A stretch of DNA of 64,000 nt from Parapedobacter tibetensis (lineage in GTDB: Bacteria; Bacteroidota; Bacteroidia; Sphingobacteriales; Sphingobacteriaceae): contig NZ_JAMXBE010000003.1 of the NCBI RefSeq assembly GCF_024704835.1, positions 310,001 to 374,000 on the forward strand, in the 5' to 3' direction. A program made the translations under genes and the position numbers. Each line of letters opens with the position of its first letter. Positions within the stretch are counted from its first letter, which is position 1. Below are positions 1 through 7,938 of this stretch, in pieces. A model generated the notes under the pieces. The model was not told where the DNA came from and ran no database searches. It worked only from the letters and a program-made list of their open reading frames with translations.

Positions 1-660
1 GACCTCAATAGACTCCACATCATTCATATTTACACTGCTCATGCTTCCTCCCGGAAACCCATCGATCACAATCAAGGGATCATTACTGGCAGAAATCGAT
101 CCGGAGCCGCGTACTCGAATAATGGGTGCCGAACCGGGGTTGCTCCGGGTATTGGAAATGTTGACACCGGCCAATCGGCCTACCAATGCAAGCTCGGGAC
201 GCCCTACTGGAATTTGATCCAGTATTTTGTTATCCACCTTGGAAATCGCTGCGGTCACCGAGCTCTTCTTTTGCGTTCCATAGCCAACCACGATTACTTC
301 GTCAAGCCCCGCTACATCTTCCTCCATGACCACATCCACGGTAGACCTTCCCGACACGCCCATCTCCATCTCCTTATAGCCCATGCGTTTGAATACCAAT
401 ATGTCGCTAGGCTCAACCTGCTCAATTGTAAATTTGCCCGCTGTACTGGTAGCCGTACCCGATCCAGTTCGTTTTATTATGACACTCACGCCTTCCAACG
501 GTGTACCAGAGGCATCCTTCACCGTGCCCGATACGGCCTGCTGCATCCGAACACCAGCCATCGACAGCGAACTGCCTGCCCTCGCCGATGGGAGCGGACC
601 GGCGTGTACACCCCAAGCCGTTAAGCTTGAAAGCCAAAGAAAAAAAAGTTTTTTTTTCAT
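1..660 (-). CDS. SusC/RagA-family TonB-dependent outer-membrane receptor, N-terminal 220 aa (runs off the window)
   Basis: The reading frame opens with ATG at 660 and is unbroken to base 1. It has a Lys-rich signal peptide (MKKKLFFLWL...), then a carboxypeptidase-regulatory-like domain (about residues 35-115), then the start of the TonB plug with the family signatures DEVIVVGYGTQKK, RVRGSGSI and PLIVIDGFPGG. SusC proteins import glycans or peptides across the outer membrane together with a SusD lipoprotein, which is expected beyond the left edge. No secretin/STN domain precedes the carboxypeptidase-like domain, so this receptor does not look FecR-controlled. The substrate cannot be told from this part. 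Confidence 0.93.
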   Translation of the reverse strand, partial: MKKKLFFLWLSSLTAWGVHAGPLPSARAGSSLSMAGVRMQQAVSGTVKDASGTPLEGVSVIIKRTGSGTATSTAGKFTIEQVEPSDILVFKRMGYKEMEMGVSGRSTVDVVMEEDVAGLDEVIVVGYGTQKKSSVTAAISKVDNKILDQIPVGRPELALVGRLAGVNISNTRSNPGSAPIIRVRGSGSISASNDPLIVIDGFPGGSMSSVNMNDVESIEV

Positions 661-959
661 GCCTATATTGATTAGTTGTTTCTTTCTGTATAAGCACACT
701 GCGCAATGGCTTTTTTTAACTGCTCCATGTAAATCACGGGTACGTACACGCAAATTGCGCAAAACGTACAGCTAAATAAAGTCCTAAGCACCACGTGCAT
801 AAGCGCTCCCTCAAGATCGAGTACTAAGGGTTTTAATCGGTAACGTACCCGCTAATTACAGAAATATATTTTAAACTTCCAAATTTTTGGAAAATAGATC
901 AGGGATTTCGCTTAAATGCATTTGCCCTGTTCTGCAACTGACGCCCCCTCTTCAACGGT
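661..959. other. Intergenic gap upstream of the SusC gene
   Basis: About 300 bp between the start of the SusC gene and the stop of the ATPase gene, both on the minus strand. It should contain the SusC promoter, but I could not place a convincing TAnnTTTG box. No RNA gene or repeat was seen. Confidence 0.4.
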
Positions 960-2153
960 TTAATAGAGCATTCCGAAAAGCCAAAGCGGCACCTTATTGC
1001 CATTCCCGATTTCGATATCATCTGCAGCTATATACGCATCATGGATATCCGCTATTTGGCTGAAGTTTTTTCTGGCCCCGCCTACTTCGAAGATATACCG
1101 ATTATCTACGACAAAATCCCCTTTTTTGGCGAGGTCGATTTGGTAGCCTGCGTTTCGCAGCTGATTGACGAAGAAGCTCTCGCGTATGCTTCCGGCGTTT
1201 TTGGGTTGGGTAGAAATTGCATGAAATAGATTGGGGTTATCCAAAAGCAACTTTCCCGGCTTCTCCAACGGTCCCAGACCCTTACCCTCCAGATAGACCA
1301 ACTGGATCAGTTTGGCTTTTTCCAGGTAATGCAGGTACTGGATAAGTGTCGTCCTGCTCATACCAATGGTTTTTGCAAGCTCGGAGACATTAGGTTTAAA
1401 CGGTACCTGTGTAGCCAAGCTGGAAAGCAGTTGGTTGATCTTACGGACCTGTTGCTTGTCGATATCCTCGATAAAAGCGAGATCATAGGCAATCGTAAGG
1501 TTGACCACATTGGCAAGCTGACGGGGATAACTCGCTATATCTTCCTTGTAAAACGGATAGTATCCGTAGGTGGTGTACTGCCCGAATAGCTTGATGGGTT
1601 TCCAGTTATTCAGCTTGCTGGCCAGCGCCACGTGGTTTTCAAGCAAATCTTCCAACGCGACAGCCGGTTGCGCTATCCCGTGCTCAAAGGCAACGAATTC
1701 GCGGAAAGAAAAACCGGGGAGGTGATGCACATGGGCACGCCTGCTGAGATCAACCTCCAAGGACAACATCTCAACAATGGATGAACCCGTAAATACCACA
1801 TGAATGTCCCGGTAGAAATCGTATAGGTTTTTGAGTTCCCGCGCCCAGCCTTCATATTTATGTACCTCGTCTACAAACAGGTATTTGCCGCCCGATTTCC
1901 TGAACGTTTCGGCCGTTTCGGCCAACGTGTGCGTAGTGAAGTACAAGTCATCCAAGCTGATATAAAGCATTTCGTCCGTCGGTAGATCCAGCGTCTTCAT
2001 GCGTTGCAGCAATAACGTGGTTTTGCCGGCTCCTCTGGATCCGAGTACGCCGATGAGCCTATTTTCCCAGTTAATCTGGCGCAATAGTGTCCGTTGGAAG
2101 CCCATATCTACCTGGCTCAATAAGACCGCGGATTTTTCCTTTAAAATATCCAT
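960..2153 (-). CDS. AAA ATPase with C-terminal DUF4143-type domain
   Basis: This 397-aa protein has a Walker A motif GSRGAGKTT at residues 38-46 and a Walker B-like YLFVDEVHKY near residues 91-100, followed by the winged-helix and DUF4143 region typical of this family. The helix-turn-helix-like stretch SELAKTIGMSRTTLIQYL lies near residue 260. Such proteins are widespread in Bacteroidota, are often acquired, and have no firmly known cellular role. The ATG at 2153 is preceded on its own strand by a strong promoter and two perfect inverted-repeat boxes, so the gene is probably tightly regulated, perhaps by itself. It stands alone, with no operon partner. Confidence 0.9.
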   Translation of the reverse strand: MDILKEKSAVLLSQVDMGFQRTLLRQINWENRLIGVLGSRGAGKTTLLLQRMKTLDLPTDEMLYISLDDLYFTTHTLAETAETFRKSGGKYLFVDEVHKYEGWARELKNLYDFYRDIHVVFTGSSIVEMLSLEVDLSRRAHVHHLPGFSFREFVAFEHGIAQPAVALEDLLENHVALASKLNNWKPIKLFGQYTTYGYYPFYKEDIASYPRQLANVVNLTIAYDLAFIEDIDKQQVRKINQLLSSLATQVPFKPNVSELAKTIGMSRTTLIQYLHYLEKAKLIQLVYLEGKGLGPLEKPGKLLLDNPNLFHAISTQPKNAGSIRESFFVNQLRNAGYQIDLAKKGDFVVDNRYIFEVGGARKNFSQIADIHDAYIAADDIEIGNGNKVPLWLFGMLY

Positions 2154-2162
2154 CTTTTCAAA

Positions 2163-2182
2163 TTGTCTTCAGTAAAAGACAA
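2163..2182. promoter_or_regulatory. Operator box 1, TTGTCTT-N6-AAGACAA
   Basis: A perfect inverted repeat with 7-bp arms and a 6-bp centre. It lies about 10-30 bp upstream of the ATPase ATG and downstream of the predicted -7 element. Box 2 repeats the same core exactly 33 bp away. Confidence 0.6.
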
Positions 2183-2210
2183 AATTAGCTATAAAATGTC
2201 TTCAAACAAA
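2180..2210 (-). promoter_or_regulatory. Bacteroidota-type promoter of the ATPase gene
   Basis: Read on the minus strand there is TTTG (2210-2207), a 19-bp spacer, and TAATTTTG (2187-2180). This matches the known Bacteroidota sigma-ABfr consensus TTTG-N19/20-TAnnTTTG. The -33 element lies inside operator box 2 and the -7 element abuts box 1. Confidence 0.65.
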
Positions 2211-2215
2211 GACAT
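2196..2215. promoter_or_regulatory. Operator box 2, ATGTCTT-N6-AAGACAT
   Basis: A second perfect 7+6+7 inverted repeat with the core TGTCTT-N6-AAGACA. It covers the -33 promoter element. The 33-bp centre-to-centre spacing from box 1 is close to three helical turns, which would suit cooperative binding on one face of the DNA. Confidence 0.6.
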
Positions 2216-2267
2216 TTTTCCGCTATATTTGCATAACACGGCCCGCAATGGGCCGTGCCGATGCCCC

Positions 2268-2486
2268 TCACCCTCTTTCGTCGGGCCTCTTGCCTAAACA
2301 GACTTCTAGTATATTGGCAAGGTTGATTCCGGAATACTCGGAAAACTCCTCGTAGGTGACTACTTGATGGCTTTTTTTGCGTAGTTCTTTTAATACCTGC
2401 TGCCTGTAGCGTTGCGCTTGGCGGATACTAATGCCTAGGATGATGCTGATTTCATTGGCATTTATGACAAGTTTGGTTCTTTTCAT
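2268..2486 (-). CDS. Small helix-turn-helix-like protein, 72 aa
   Basis: The start is placed at the ATG giving MKRTKLVINANEISIILGIS, because the 16 residues of the longer frame look non-coding. The stretch ANEISIILGISIRQAQRYRQQVL resembles the helix-turn-helix of excisionase-like or MerR-like small DNA-binding proteins (the residues ISIRQAQRY would form the recognition helix). The C-terminus VTYEEFSEYSGIN is typical of small Bacteroidota proteins of this kind annotated as hypothetical. It may be a transcription or recombination accessory factor. No partner gene is adjacent. Confidence 0.6.
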   Translation of the reverse strand: MKRTKLVINANEISIILGISIRQAQRYRQQVLKELRKKSHQVVTYEEFSEYSGINLANILEVCLGKRPDERG

Positions 2487-2534
2487 GGTCAGAAATTTAC
2501 CGCCCCGGCACTTGGCCGAGGTGTCGTTAATCAA

Positions 2535-2888
2535 ATGCCGCGCCCGCGTTTAAGGTGCCTCCCACCTCCTTGTTTGCCGCTTCCTTTCCGCTTACGTATC
2601 GGTACCCTGTCACTTTTGCCACGTTTTAACGAATATATAGCGGCGCATATGCGGAGCAGGGGCGAATAGGAATCGGATAGGCTACGGCCAAGGGGGTGCT
2701 CATTCCCGAAACACGACGGTTTATTCAACCACAAATTTAATATCGGCCATCGAATGGAGCAAGCGACAAAAGCGACAATTAGGTTTTATTGCGACAATAA
2801 CGCCAATTGCGTCTTATGCGGCGCCAGGCGACATGCGCCAAATCCATAGTTCGGAACTTTGCTTCGTTGTTAAAAAAAAGTCATACTT
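2535..2888. other. Intergenic gap before the four-gene cassette
   Basis: About 350 bp that should carry the leader and promoter of the cassette at 2889. GCGACAA occurs three times between about 2763 and 2797, a short-repeat cluster that could be a binding site. No good TAnnTTTG box was found, and no RNA gene is recognisable. Confidence 0.35.
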
Positions 2889-3644
2889 ATGGCACAACAA
2901 GACAGTTTCTTAAAATTAAAAGGAAGAATCGGGGATTTGACCTTTTACAAAACCAAAAATGGGCATCAGGTACGCGAAAAGGGTGGCGTGAGCGCCCAAC
3001 GCATTGCCACGGATCCCAAGTACCAGCGCACGCGCGAAAACAATGCGGACTTCGCAACGGCCTCCTTGGCGGCCAAGCACTTGCGCGATGCATTGCGTCC
3101 GCTCATCCTGATGACGTACGATCCGCGTATGCCAAACCGGCTCGGAAGCCGGATGCTACGTGTGGTACGGGCTGATGCCGAACATGTGCGTGGTGAGCGG
3201 CAGGTATTGCCGCAGCATCTGGCCATCCTGCGGCGGTTCAATTTCAATGCGGCAGCCACATTGTCCAACACGCTGTTTGCTTCGGTCAGCGCCGTTGTGG
3301 ATGCCGTGGCCGGCACCGTGCAGGTAACCGTACCGGGTATCCAGCCTGCCACGAAGCTGGCCAAGCCACTGGAGGCTACCCACTTCCAGTTTGTGGCGGG
3401 GGCGGCCACCCTGGATTTCAGTGAGGAAGGCGAATCTACGCTATCCATGGCCCAATCGGCAGAGTTGGACGTGAAGCAGTTGACCACGGAAGAATCGACG
3501 CTTGCACTTCCGCTTCCCGCGGATGCGGGGCTACCCATCGTGGTGGTCTTCGGCGTCACCTTCTACATCGCCGACGGCGGGCGTAGCTACGGCCTCAACA
3601 ATGGCGCGTACAACCCCATGGCCATCATCAATATCACCGTTTGA
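2889..3644 (+). CDS. Conserved protein of unknown function, 251 aa, first gene of a four-gene cassette
   Basis: The protein opens with MAQQDSFLKLKGRIGDLTFYKT and has no signal peptide. The N-terminal half is basic (GHQVREKGGVSAQRI), and the C-terminal half reads as an Ig-like beta domain (alternating VTVPGIQPATKLAK and VVVFGVTFYIADGG). The next gene starts on the last base of its stop (TGATG), so the two are translationally coupled. Similar proteins occur next to DUF5675 genes in other Bacteroidota, to my recollection. Its association with DUF5675 and a holin-like protein suggests a phage- or contractile-particle-derived structural or lytic unit, but no function is proven. Confidence 0.75.
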   Translation: MAQQDSFLKLKGRIGDLTFYKTKNGHQVREKGGVSAQRIATDPKYQRTRENNADFATASLAAKHLRDALRPLILMTYDPRMPNRLGSRMLRVVRADAEHVRGERQVLPQHLAILRRFNFNAAATLSNTLFASVSAVVDAVAGTVQVTVPGIQPATKLAKPLEATHFQFVAGAATLDFSEEGESTLSMAQSAELDVKQLTTEESTLALPLPADAGLPIVVVFGVTFYIADGGRSYGLNNGAYNPMAIINITV

Positions 3645-4054
3645 TGACGGAGCTACATCTCATCCGGACGTACCATCCGGAAGGCACCAATGGGGTGCTC
3701 AAGCACCAGGGAAAGCCCGTATGCCAAACCATCGAGCTGCCTTGGCGCAACAATCGCCGTTGGGTGAGCTGCATTCCTGAGGGGCGTTACCGCCTTTTCC
3801 GGCGAATGCACTTCAAGCATGGCGACCAGCTCGCCGTGGCCAACGTGCCTGCCCGATCGAGCATCCTCATCCATCCGGCCAACTTCGCCGTCACGGAACT
3901 GCAAGGATGCATCGCTCCGGTAACCAAGTGCGTGGCTCCTGGCAAGGGGGTATTCAGCCGCTTAGCGCTGGATCGCATCAAGGCCATTACCTATCCTGCA
4001 TTGGAGGCCGGTGAAGCGGTATGGCTGGTCATTGTAGCGGAGGGCATATTATGA
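3644..4054 (+). CDS. DUF5675-family protein, 136 aa
   Basis: The sequence matches the DUF5675 pattern: an opening ELHLIRTYHPEGTNGVL, then TIELPWRNNRR, then the family core PEGRYRL, then SILIHPANF and LQGCIAP. Members are found in phages and in bacterial phage-like cassettes. Conserved His, Cys and Asn residues in the IHPAN/GCIAP region recall L,D-transpeptidase-type cell-wall enzymes, but that is an inference. The ATG at 3644 overlaps the upstream TGA by one base, and its own stop overlaps the next ATG by four bases. Confidence 0.8.
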   Translation: MTELHLIRTYHPEGTNGVLKHQGKPVCQTIELPWRNNRRWVSCIPEGRYRLFRRMHFKHGDQLAVANVPARSSILIHPANFAVTELQGCIAPVTKCVAPGKGVFSRLALDRIKAITYPALEAGEAVWLVIVAEGIL

Positions 4055-4254
4055 GCGAGAAGCCATCGCTTTACCAGCGGATCAAGCAAGGGCTTGCCAC
4101 GGCAGCTCGGGTGATTCTTGCGGCTCCGCTCAAGCTCCCACCCAAAGTGGTGGCTGGGGCGAAGTATGTGGCCCTCGCCATCGGGCTGTTGGAAGCGCTG
4201 GAAGCCAGTGAGCCCGACCCGCCTGAAACCAAGGAGGAAGAGGCCGATGAATAG
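4051..4254 (+). CDS. Small protein, 67 aa, third gene of the cassette
   Basis: The start ATG overlaps the DUF5675 stop (ATGA). The sequence has a basic N-terminus (SLYQRIKQGLATAARVI), a moderately hydrophobic middle (YVALAIGLLEALEAS) and a very acidic tail (PPETKEEEADE). One weak membrane helix is possible. I do not recognise the family. The coupling and position suggest it works with its neighbours. Confidence 0.6.
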   Translation: MSEKPSLYQRIKQGLATAARVILAAPLKLPPKVVAGAKYVALAIGLLEALEASEPDPPETKEEEADE

Positions 4255-4423
4255 CCACGCAAACCGGCTAGCCGGTATTGCCGGCGGCACATTGCTCGGC
4301 GTCTCGTACTTTCCACCTTGGGCGGATGTACTGCATACCGCCGTACTGGCGGCGGTAGGTGCCTCGGTGAGTTTTTTCACCGCATGGCTGATCCAGCGCC
4401 TCACTCGTAGGCGCAAGCGTTAG
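4247..4423 (+). CDS. Holin-like small membrane protein, 58 aa
   Basis: The ATG at 4247 overlaps the previous gene by 8 bp. The protein MNSHANRLAGIAGGTLLGVS has two hydrophobic segments (about residues 9-24 and 28-50) and a strongly basic tail LTRRRKR. A short protein with two membrane helices and a positive tail, last in a cassette with a possible cell-wall-acting DUF5675 protein, is what a phage-type holin looks like. No sequence family was recognised, so the call rests on shape and context. Confidence 0.55.
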   Translation: MNSHANRLAGIAGGTLLGVSYFPPWADVLHTAVLAAVGASVSFFTAWLIQRLTRRRKR

Positions 4424-4427
4424 CCCC

Positions 4428-5417
4428 TCAAGGCCGCTCCGAAACGGGGCGGCCTTTTTCACATGTTTCTTCATACCAGCTACGCACGCCACTGCTGATG
4501 TTTCTATGGAAAAGCAAGTACGTGCGCTCCTGTCCGTCTTCATGATTCATCCATACTTGCTTTTCCTTCCCCACCACAATGCCCAGCTTGAGGCGCAGCT
4601 TGCATCCTTTATCGCCTATGCCTTCAAGGTTATCCACACTATTATGGAGCAGGGCATAATGCTGCCCCAGCCACGTAAATCCGTGTGTTTCCACCAGTGC
4701 TTTCATTTGCGTGGATGGCATTGGCCATTCGTACAACTGCCCGTCCCAGGTGCTTACCGTGGTTTTTCCGTTGTGCCGGTCGATGATAGCTGCCGCATCG
4801 ATCGGCATTAGTATGGCCACTCTCCGCCTTTCTGGTTGCACCACCCAGATCGAGGGTTTTGCTTCTACAGGTTCGCCCATGGCGATATCATCCATGGCGG
4901 CCATCGGCGGGGGATTCCCAGCCGCCAGCTGATCATATTCCTCCTGTTCGCGTTGCTTGTTCCACAGGTAGCGGTGTTTGTTTTGCACGTAGTACAATAG
5001 CACCAGCAGCACGATGCCTAGCAAAACCAAAAACACCTCCCGACGGAAATACCCTCGGTCTAAGATATTTTGGCCGAATAAAGCAAAGTATGCCGTGATA
5101 ACGAGCAACACAAACGCCAGCGGTGGCAGGATATTCCACCGCAGCTGATGTATTAAGCGGTATTCCCAGCCATCGTCTATGCCATAGCGTTTGTTGAGCA
5201 TGTAATTGCTGGTGCGCAGATAAGCCATCACGAGGAGCCCGCATAGGTAACTGATCACCATGGGAATCTGGTAGCCCCGCATAACGATTAGCTCGCCGAT
5301 GGTCCGTCTGGAATACAGGGCCACCACGAGGTGGCAAAAAAGCGGGAGTAAAATCAAGGCGATGATGAGATCCAGCAAGTAAGGTTTTCGTGCATAATAA
5401 GTAAGCAATTTCTTCAT
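4428..5417 (-). CDS. Membrane-bound LytTR-like transcriptional regulator, 329 aa
   Basis: The N-terminal half has four hydrophobic segments (about residues 13-33, 48-65, 95-115 and 128-147), then a charged linker, then a C-terminal domain of about 110 residues. The C-terminal pattern (VAILMPIDAAAII, TTVSTWDGQLYEW, HGFTWLGQHYALLHNSVDNL) follows the strand order of LytTR DNA-binding domains, although it is divergent. Four-helix membrane LytTR proteins are common in Bacteroidota. A perfect tandem 20-bp repeat sits 42-81 bp upstream of the ATG, a possible autoregulatory site. A DUF-type membrane protein without DNA binding remains an alternative. Confidence 0.6.
   Translation of the reverse strand: MKKLLTYYARKPYLLDLIIALILLPLFCHLVVALYSRRTIGELIVMRGYQIPMVISYLCGLLVMAYLRTSNYMLNKRYGIDDGWEYRLIHQLRWNILPPLAFVLLVITAYFALFGQNILDRGYFRREVFLVLLGIVLLVLLYYVQNKHRYLWNKQREQEEYDQLAAGNPPPMAAMDDIAMGEPVEAKPSIWVVQPERRRVAILMPIDAAAIIDRHNGKTTVSTWDGQLYEWPMPSTQMKALVETHGFTWLGQHYALLHNSVDNLEGIGDKGCKLRLKLGIVVGKEKQVWMNHEDGQERTYLLFHRNISSGVRSWYEETCEKGRPVSERP
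4430..4459. terminator. Rho-independent terminator, shared by convergent genes
   Basis: The sequence AAGGCCGC-loop-GCGGCCTT followed by TTT forms a strong GC-rich hairpin just after the holin-like gene. It also covers the last codons of the opposing LytTR-like gene, which stops at 4428-4430. The run of A before the stem lets it act in both directions. Confidence 0.7.
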
Positions 5418-5458
5418 GGTGCATAGAATTTGGATAAATGATTGAAAGCATGTTCAAC

Positions 5459-5498
5459 AAAAACACTCACGAATCCGGAAAAACACTCACGAATCCGG
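5459..5498. repeat. Perfect tandem 20-bp direct repeat upstream of the LytTR-like gene
   Basis: The unit AAAAACACTCACGAATCCGG occurs twice head to tail without a mismatch. It lies in the divergent region between the LytTR-like gene (start 5417) and the gene at 5584. LytTR domains bind paired direct repeats about two helical turns apart, which fits this spacing. Confidence 0.75.
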
Positions 5499-5583
5499 CC
5501 TGAGGTACCGCGTAGTATTGTTGATTTGACGGTTTTGGGGCAATTTTATCAAAACTTTTATTAAAAACCAAAGTATTTGCATT

Positions 5584-5985
5584 ATGACAAAAGAACCATT
5601 GAATCCCACAGGAGTAAGCGAGGTCGTCTCGAAATTGTATGCGTTGCCGCATGAATTCCTCGTCATTGAGGCGGAAGAAATCGCTACCGATTTCCCGTTA
5701 TGGCTTACGAAGCACTTCGAGTTGACCCCACATCAGCAAGCCTTTATTGCGAGCGGGCTCCATGCATCGTTCATCGAATTCGTACAGTCGCGGATTCCGT
5801 TTTTCTTCCTGCATCGGCTACCTATCAGCTATGCCGTGATGGGCAAAGAGCCGGAAGACGACGACGAGGAATGGGGTAAGATCATCGAGGGCATCGACGG
5901 GGCCTCGCGGACCAGCAGTCCGCACAGATCCGGTGGCGATGCCTCGGGTACCTTCCAGTTTATTGCCCGGTATTACAGGAAGTAA
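5584..5985 (+). CDS. Hypothetical protein, 133 aa
   Basis: A cytoplasmic protein starting MTKEPLNPTGVSEVVSKLYA. The middle is helical with FELTPHQQAFIASGLHASFIEFV, and an acidic stretch EPEDDDEEW follows. The C-terminal part is low in complexity and rich in Ser/Gly. There is no signal peptide or membrane segment. It resembles small uncharacterised proteins found in Sphingobacteriaceae, and I do not recognise a function. It precedes a Crp/Fnr-like regulator on the same strand with a gap of 160 bp. Confidence 0.6.
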   Translation: MTKEPLNPTGVSEVVSKLYALPHEFLVIEAEEIATDFPLWLTKHFELTPHQQAFIASGLHASFIEFVQSRIPFFFLHRLPISYAVMGKEPEDDDEEWGKIIEGIDGASRTSSPHRSGGDASGTFQFIARYYRK

Positions 5986-6148
5986 TCGTGATTATGATCG
6001 TTGTTTCAATAGTGTCTACAATCCCGTCCGGTAATGGCGGCCCAGTGCCTCCGGCCTGTCTACCAGGTGGTGCCAAGTGGCGTGGGCCCCCATGGCTGGT
6101 GCCTTATACCACGGCACCATGCCTTTTGCTCACGATCAACAAACCGTT

Positions 6149-6730
6149 ATGCACACCTTCATCCAATTCTGGACCACCCATGTAGCCCACGTGCCCGATG
6201 TGGCCATCGCCTTTGTGCAGGCGTATGCCAAGGTCGTGGATTATTCGCTTGGCACGTACCTCGTGCGGGCGGGCGATTTCTGGCCGTACTGGAATCTCGT
6301 GCTGGAGGGTGCGGTGATGGCATTGTACTATGCCGAAGACGGTTCGGTGGCCGTGCCGTGGCTGGTCACGGCTGGCGGTTATTTCACCGGTACGGCACAT
6401 GCCTTTACCAAGCGGCGCGATGAGGTGTTTATCCAGGCACTTGACGATACCCGCGTGATGCAGCTGCCCAATGCGCGGTTGCAGCAGGCCCAGCAACAGT
6501 ATCATACCTTCAGCGAACTCATCAACATCCTCAAGCAGCGCCGTATCGAGCAGGATGCCCTGCTTGACCATGTGTTCCGGCAAACCGGTGGCGAGGCCCG
6601 CGTTGCCGCATTCTTCGAGGCTTACCCTAGGCTGGCCCCGCTATTGCCTATGCAGCAAGTATGCGCCATCCTGCAGATCAGCGAATCGACATACAAGCGA
6701 GGCAAGCGGGGGTATTACCGGAAGTGGTAG
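6149..6730 (+). CDS. Crp/Fnr-family transcriptional regulator, 193 aa
   Basis: The N-terminal 120 residues fit a cyclic-nucleotide-binding-type beta-roll (DYSLGTYLVRAGDFWPYWNL, VLEGAVMALYYAEDGS, FTGTAHAFTKRRDEV). The C-terminus RLAPLLPMQQVCAILQISE followed by STYKRGKRGYYRKW is the degenerate helix-turn-helix found in many Bacteroidota Crp-like proteins. The Arg and Glu residues that contact cAMP in true Crp are not evident, so the ligand is unknown. I chose the ATG at 6149, which gives the usual family length near 190 aa; ATG 6119 in the same frame is possible. Confidence 0.75.
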   Translation: MHTFIQFWTTHVAHVPDVAIAFVQAYAKVVDYSLGTYLVRAGDFWPYWNLVLEGAVMALYYAEDGSVAVPWLVTAGGYFTGTAHAFTKRRDEVFIQALDDTRVMQLPNARLQQAQQQYHTFSELINILKQRRIEQDALLDHVFRQTGGEARVAAFFEAYPRLAPLLPMQQVCAILQISESTYKRGKRGYYRKW

Positions 6731-7056
6731 GTGTAATGCATTTACTTTACCTATCAGCTTGCTGATTTGTAAGCAATGCAAATAGTTGGCTATTGATATT
6801 GTATGGAGGTTTTTCACACATGATAGTATCATATGAGGCTTTGGTAGCGGAGTACACCTCCCATACAAAAAATATTCGATATACAACGGGCCATTCTGGC
6901 CCATTTTCGGCCTGACCGCCACCCTACATTTGCCTATACCGGAAACGACAGGTAGGTGAGCCGATCGATAGGCAATGGTTTCGGTACAGGCCGGTCGGGG
7001 CGGTTTTCATTCCGCCCCACCCGCTTGGGAAAAAAGAAAAGGTAAAAACATAGCAG
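6731..7056. other. Intergenic gap after the Crp-like gene
   Basis: About 325 bp without a convincing gene; frames in it are short and poorly composed. No RNA gene is recognisable. Confidence 0.4.
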
Positions 7057-7197
7057 ATGAACAGCGAACACATAAACACAGCATACAACAGGTCGGGCTG
7101 GTTTTATTACGATACCCCAATAGGTGGTTTCATACCGGAAGAAGAAGTACAGTTTCTTCCGGCTAAACAGGAAGGGGGTACGGTGATGGATCCTTAA
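7057..7197 (+). CDS. Possible 46-aa small protein
   Basis: A frame of 47 codons beginning ATG at 7057 gives MNSEHINTAYNRSGWFYYDT and continues PIGGFIPEEEVQFLPAKQEG before TAA. The composition is protein-like, and A-rich sequence (GGAAAAAAGAAAAGG) precedes it. It lies 88 bp before a MauE/DoxX-type gene on the same strand. No homolog is recognised, and it could be a chance frame. Confidence 0.3.
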   Translation: MNSEHINTAYNRSGWFYYDTPIGGFIPEEEVQFLPAKQEGGTVMDP

Positions 7198-7284
7198 CAC
7201 CTCAAACGAATGGATAGGCCGATGCAAGGCATCCGCGTTATCCCACTAGGAGTGAACACAAGAATTTGCAAACCGCAACATACC

Positions 7285-7752
7285 ATGAACAAGAAAACCC
7301 CATACATCGATGCCGGCATCCGGCTCCTTTTCATAGCCCTATATACCTATACGGGCATGACGAAACTACTGGATTTTCCGGTATATCGCATCAAGATGCG
7401 GCGGCAGCCGTTTCCAGAACCGTTGAAGGAAGTGTTCGTTTGGGGCGTGCCGACTACTGAGTTACTCATGGCCATCGTTTTGGTGCCTCCTTACTTAATA
7501 GCAGCACCAAAATTAACCAGAGGTAGTTTGGCGGCAAACCTTCTGGTTATCGGCAGCTTTACGGTCTATACAGGTTTGGCGGCCACGGGGGCATTCGGAT
7601 ATGTACCCTGTTCGTGTGGCGGTTTTTTGGAAGGCATGGGGTGGTGGGTGCATTTTCTTTTCAACCTGGTGTTTACGCTAATCGCAGCCCTGGGCGTCTG
7701 GCTGCACCGAAGTAAAGAAGACGCCGAAGTATTACCATCGATTCGTGGCTGA
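7285..7752 (+). CDS. MauE/DoxX-like redox-associated membrane protein, 155 aa
   Basis: The protein MNKKTPYIDAGIRLLFIALY has four predicted membrane helices (near residues 10-27, 50-70, 80-100 and 120-140). It carries the DoxX/MauE-type signature YTGMTKLLDFP and a Cys pair in YVPCSCGGFLEGM, typical of MauE-related proteins thought to support thiol redox reactions in the periplasm. The ATG at 7285 is chosen because the 25 residues upstream lack membrane or family features. A small exported protein gene lies 190 bp downstream, a pairing common in Bacteroidota. Confidence 0.85.
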   Translation: MNKKTPYIDAGIRLLFIALYTYTGMTKLLDFPVYRIKMRRQPFPEPLKEVFVWGVPTTELLMAIVLVPPYLIAAPKLTRGSLAANLLVIGSFTVYTGLAATGAFGYVPCSCGGFLEGMGWWVHFLFNLVFTLIAALGVWLHRSKEDAEVLPSIRG

Positions 7753-7938
7753 TGCGCATAAAGAAAGAATGGTTCATTTGTTTTCATCATGGGGTGGTTA
7801 GTTAGCTTAGCCATAGCAAAATACGAAGAAGGGCGATAATAAGGCCCAAACTAACAAAGGCTATTTGCATGCTTATCGGCAATGGCGCTGCCAACATCCG
7901 GATGAAAGCACCACGGATTGATATAAAACCCAAGAATT

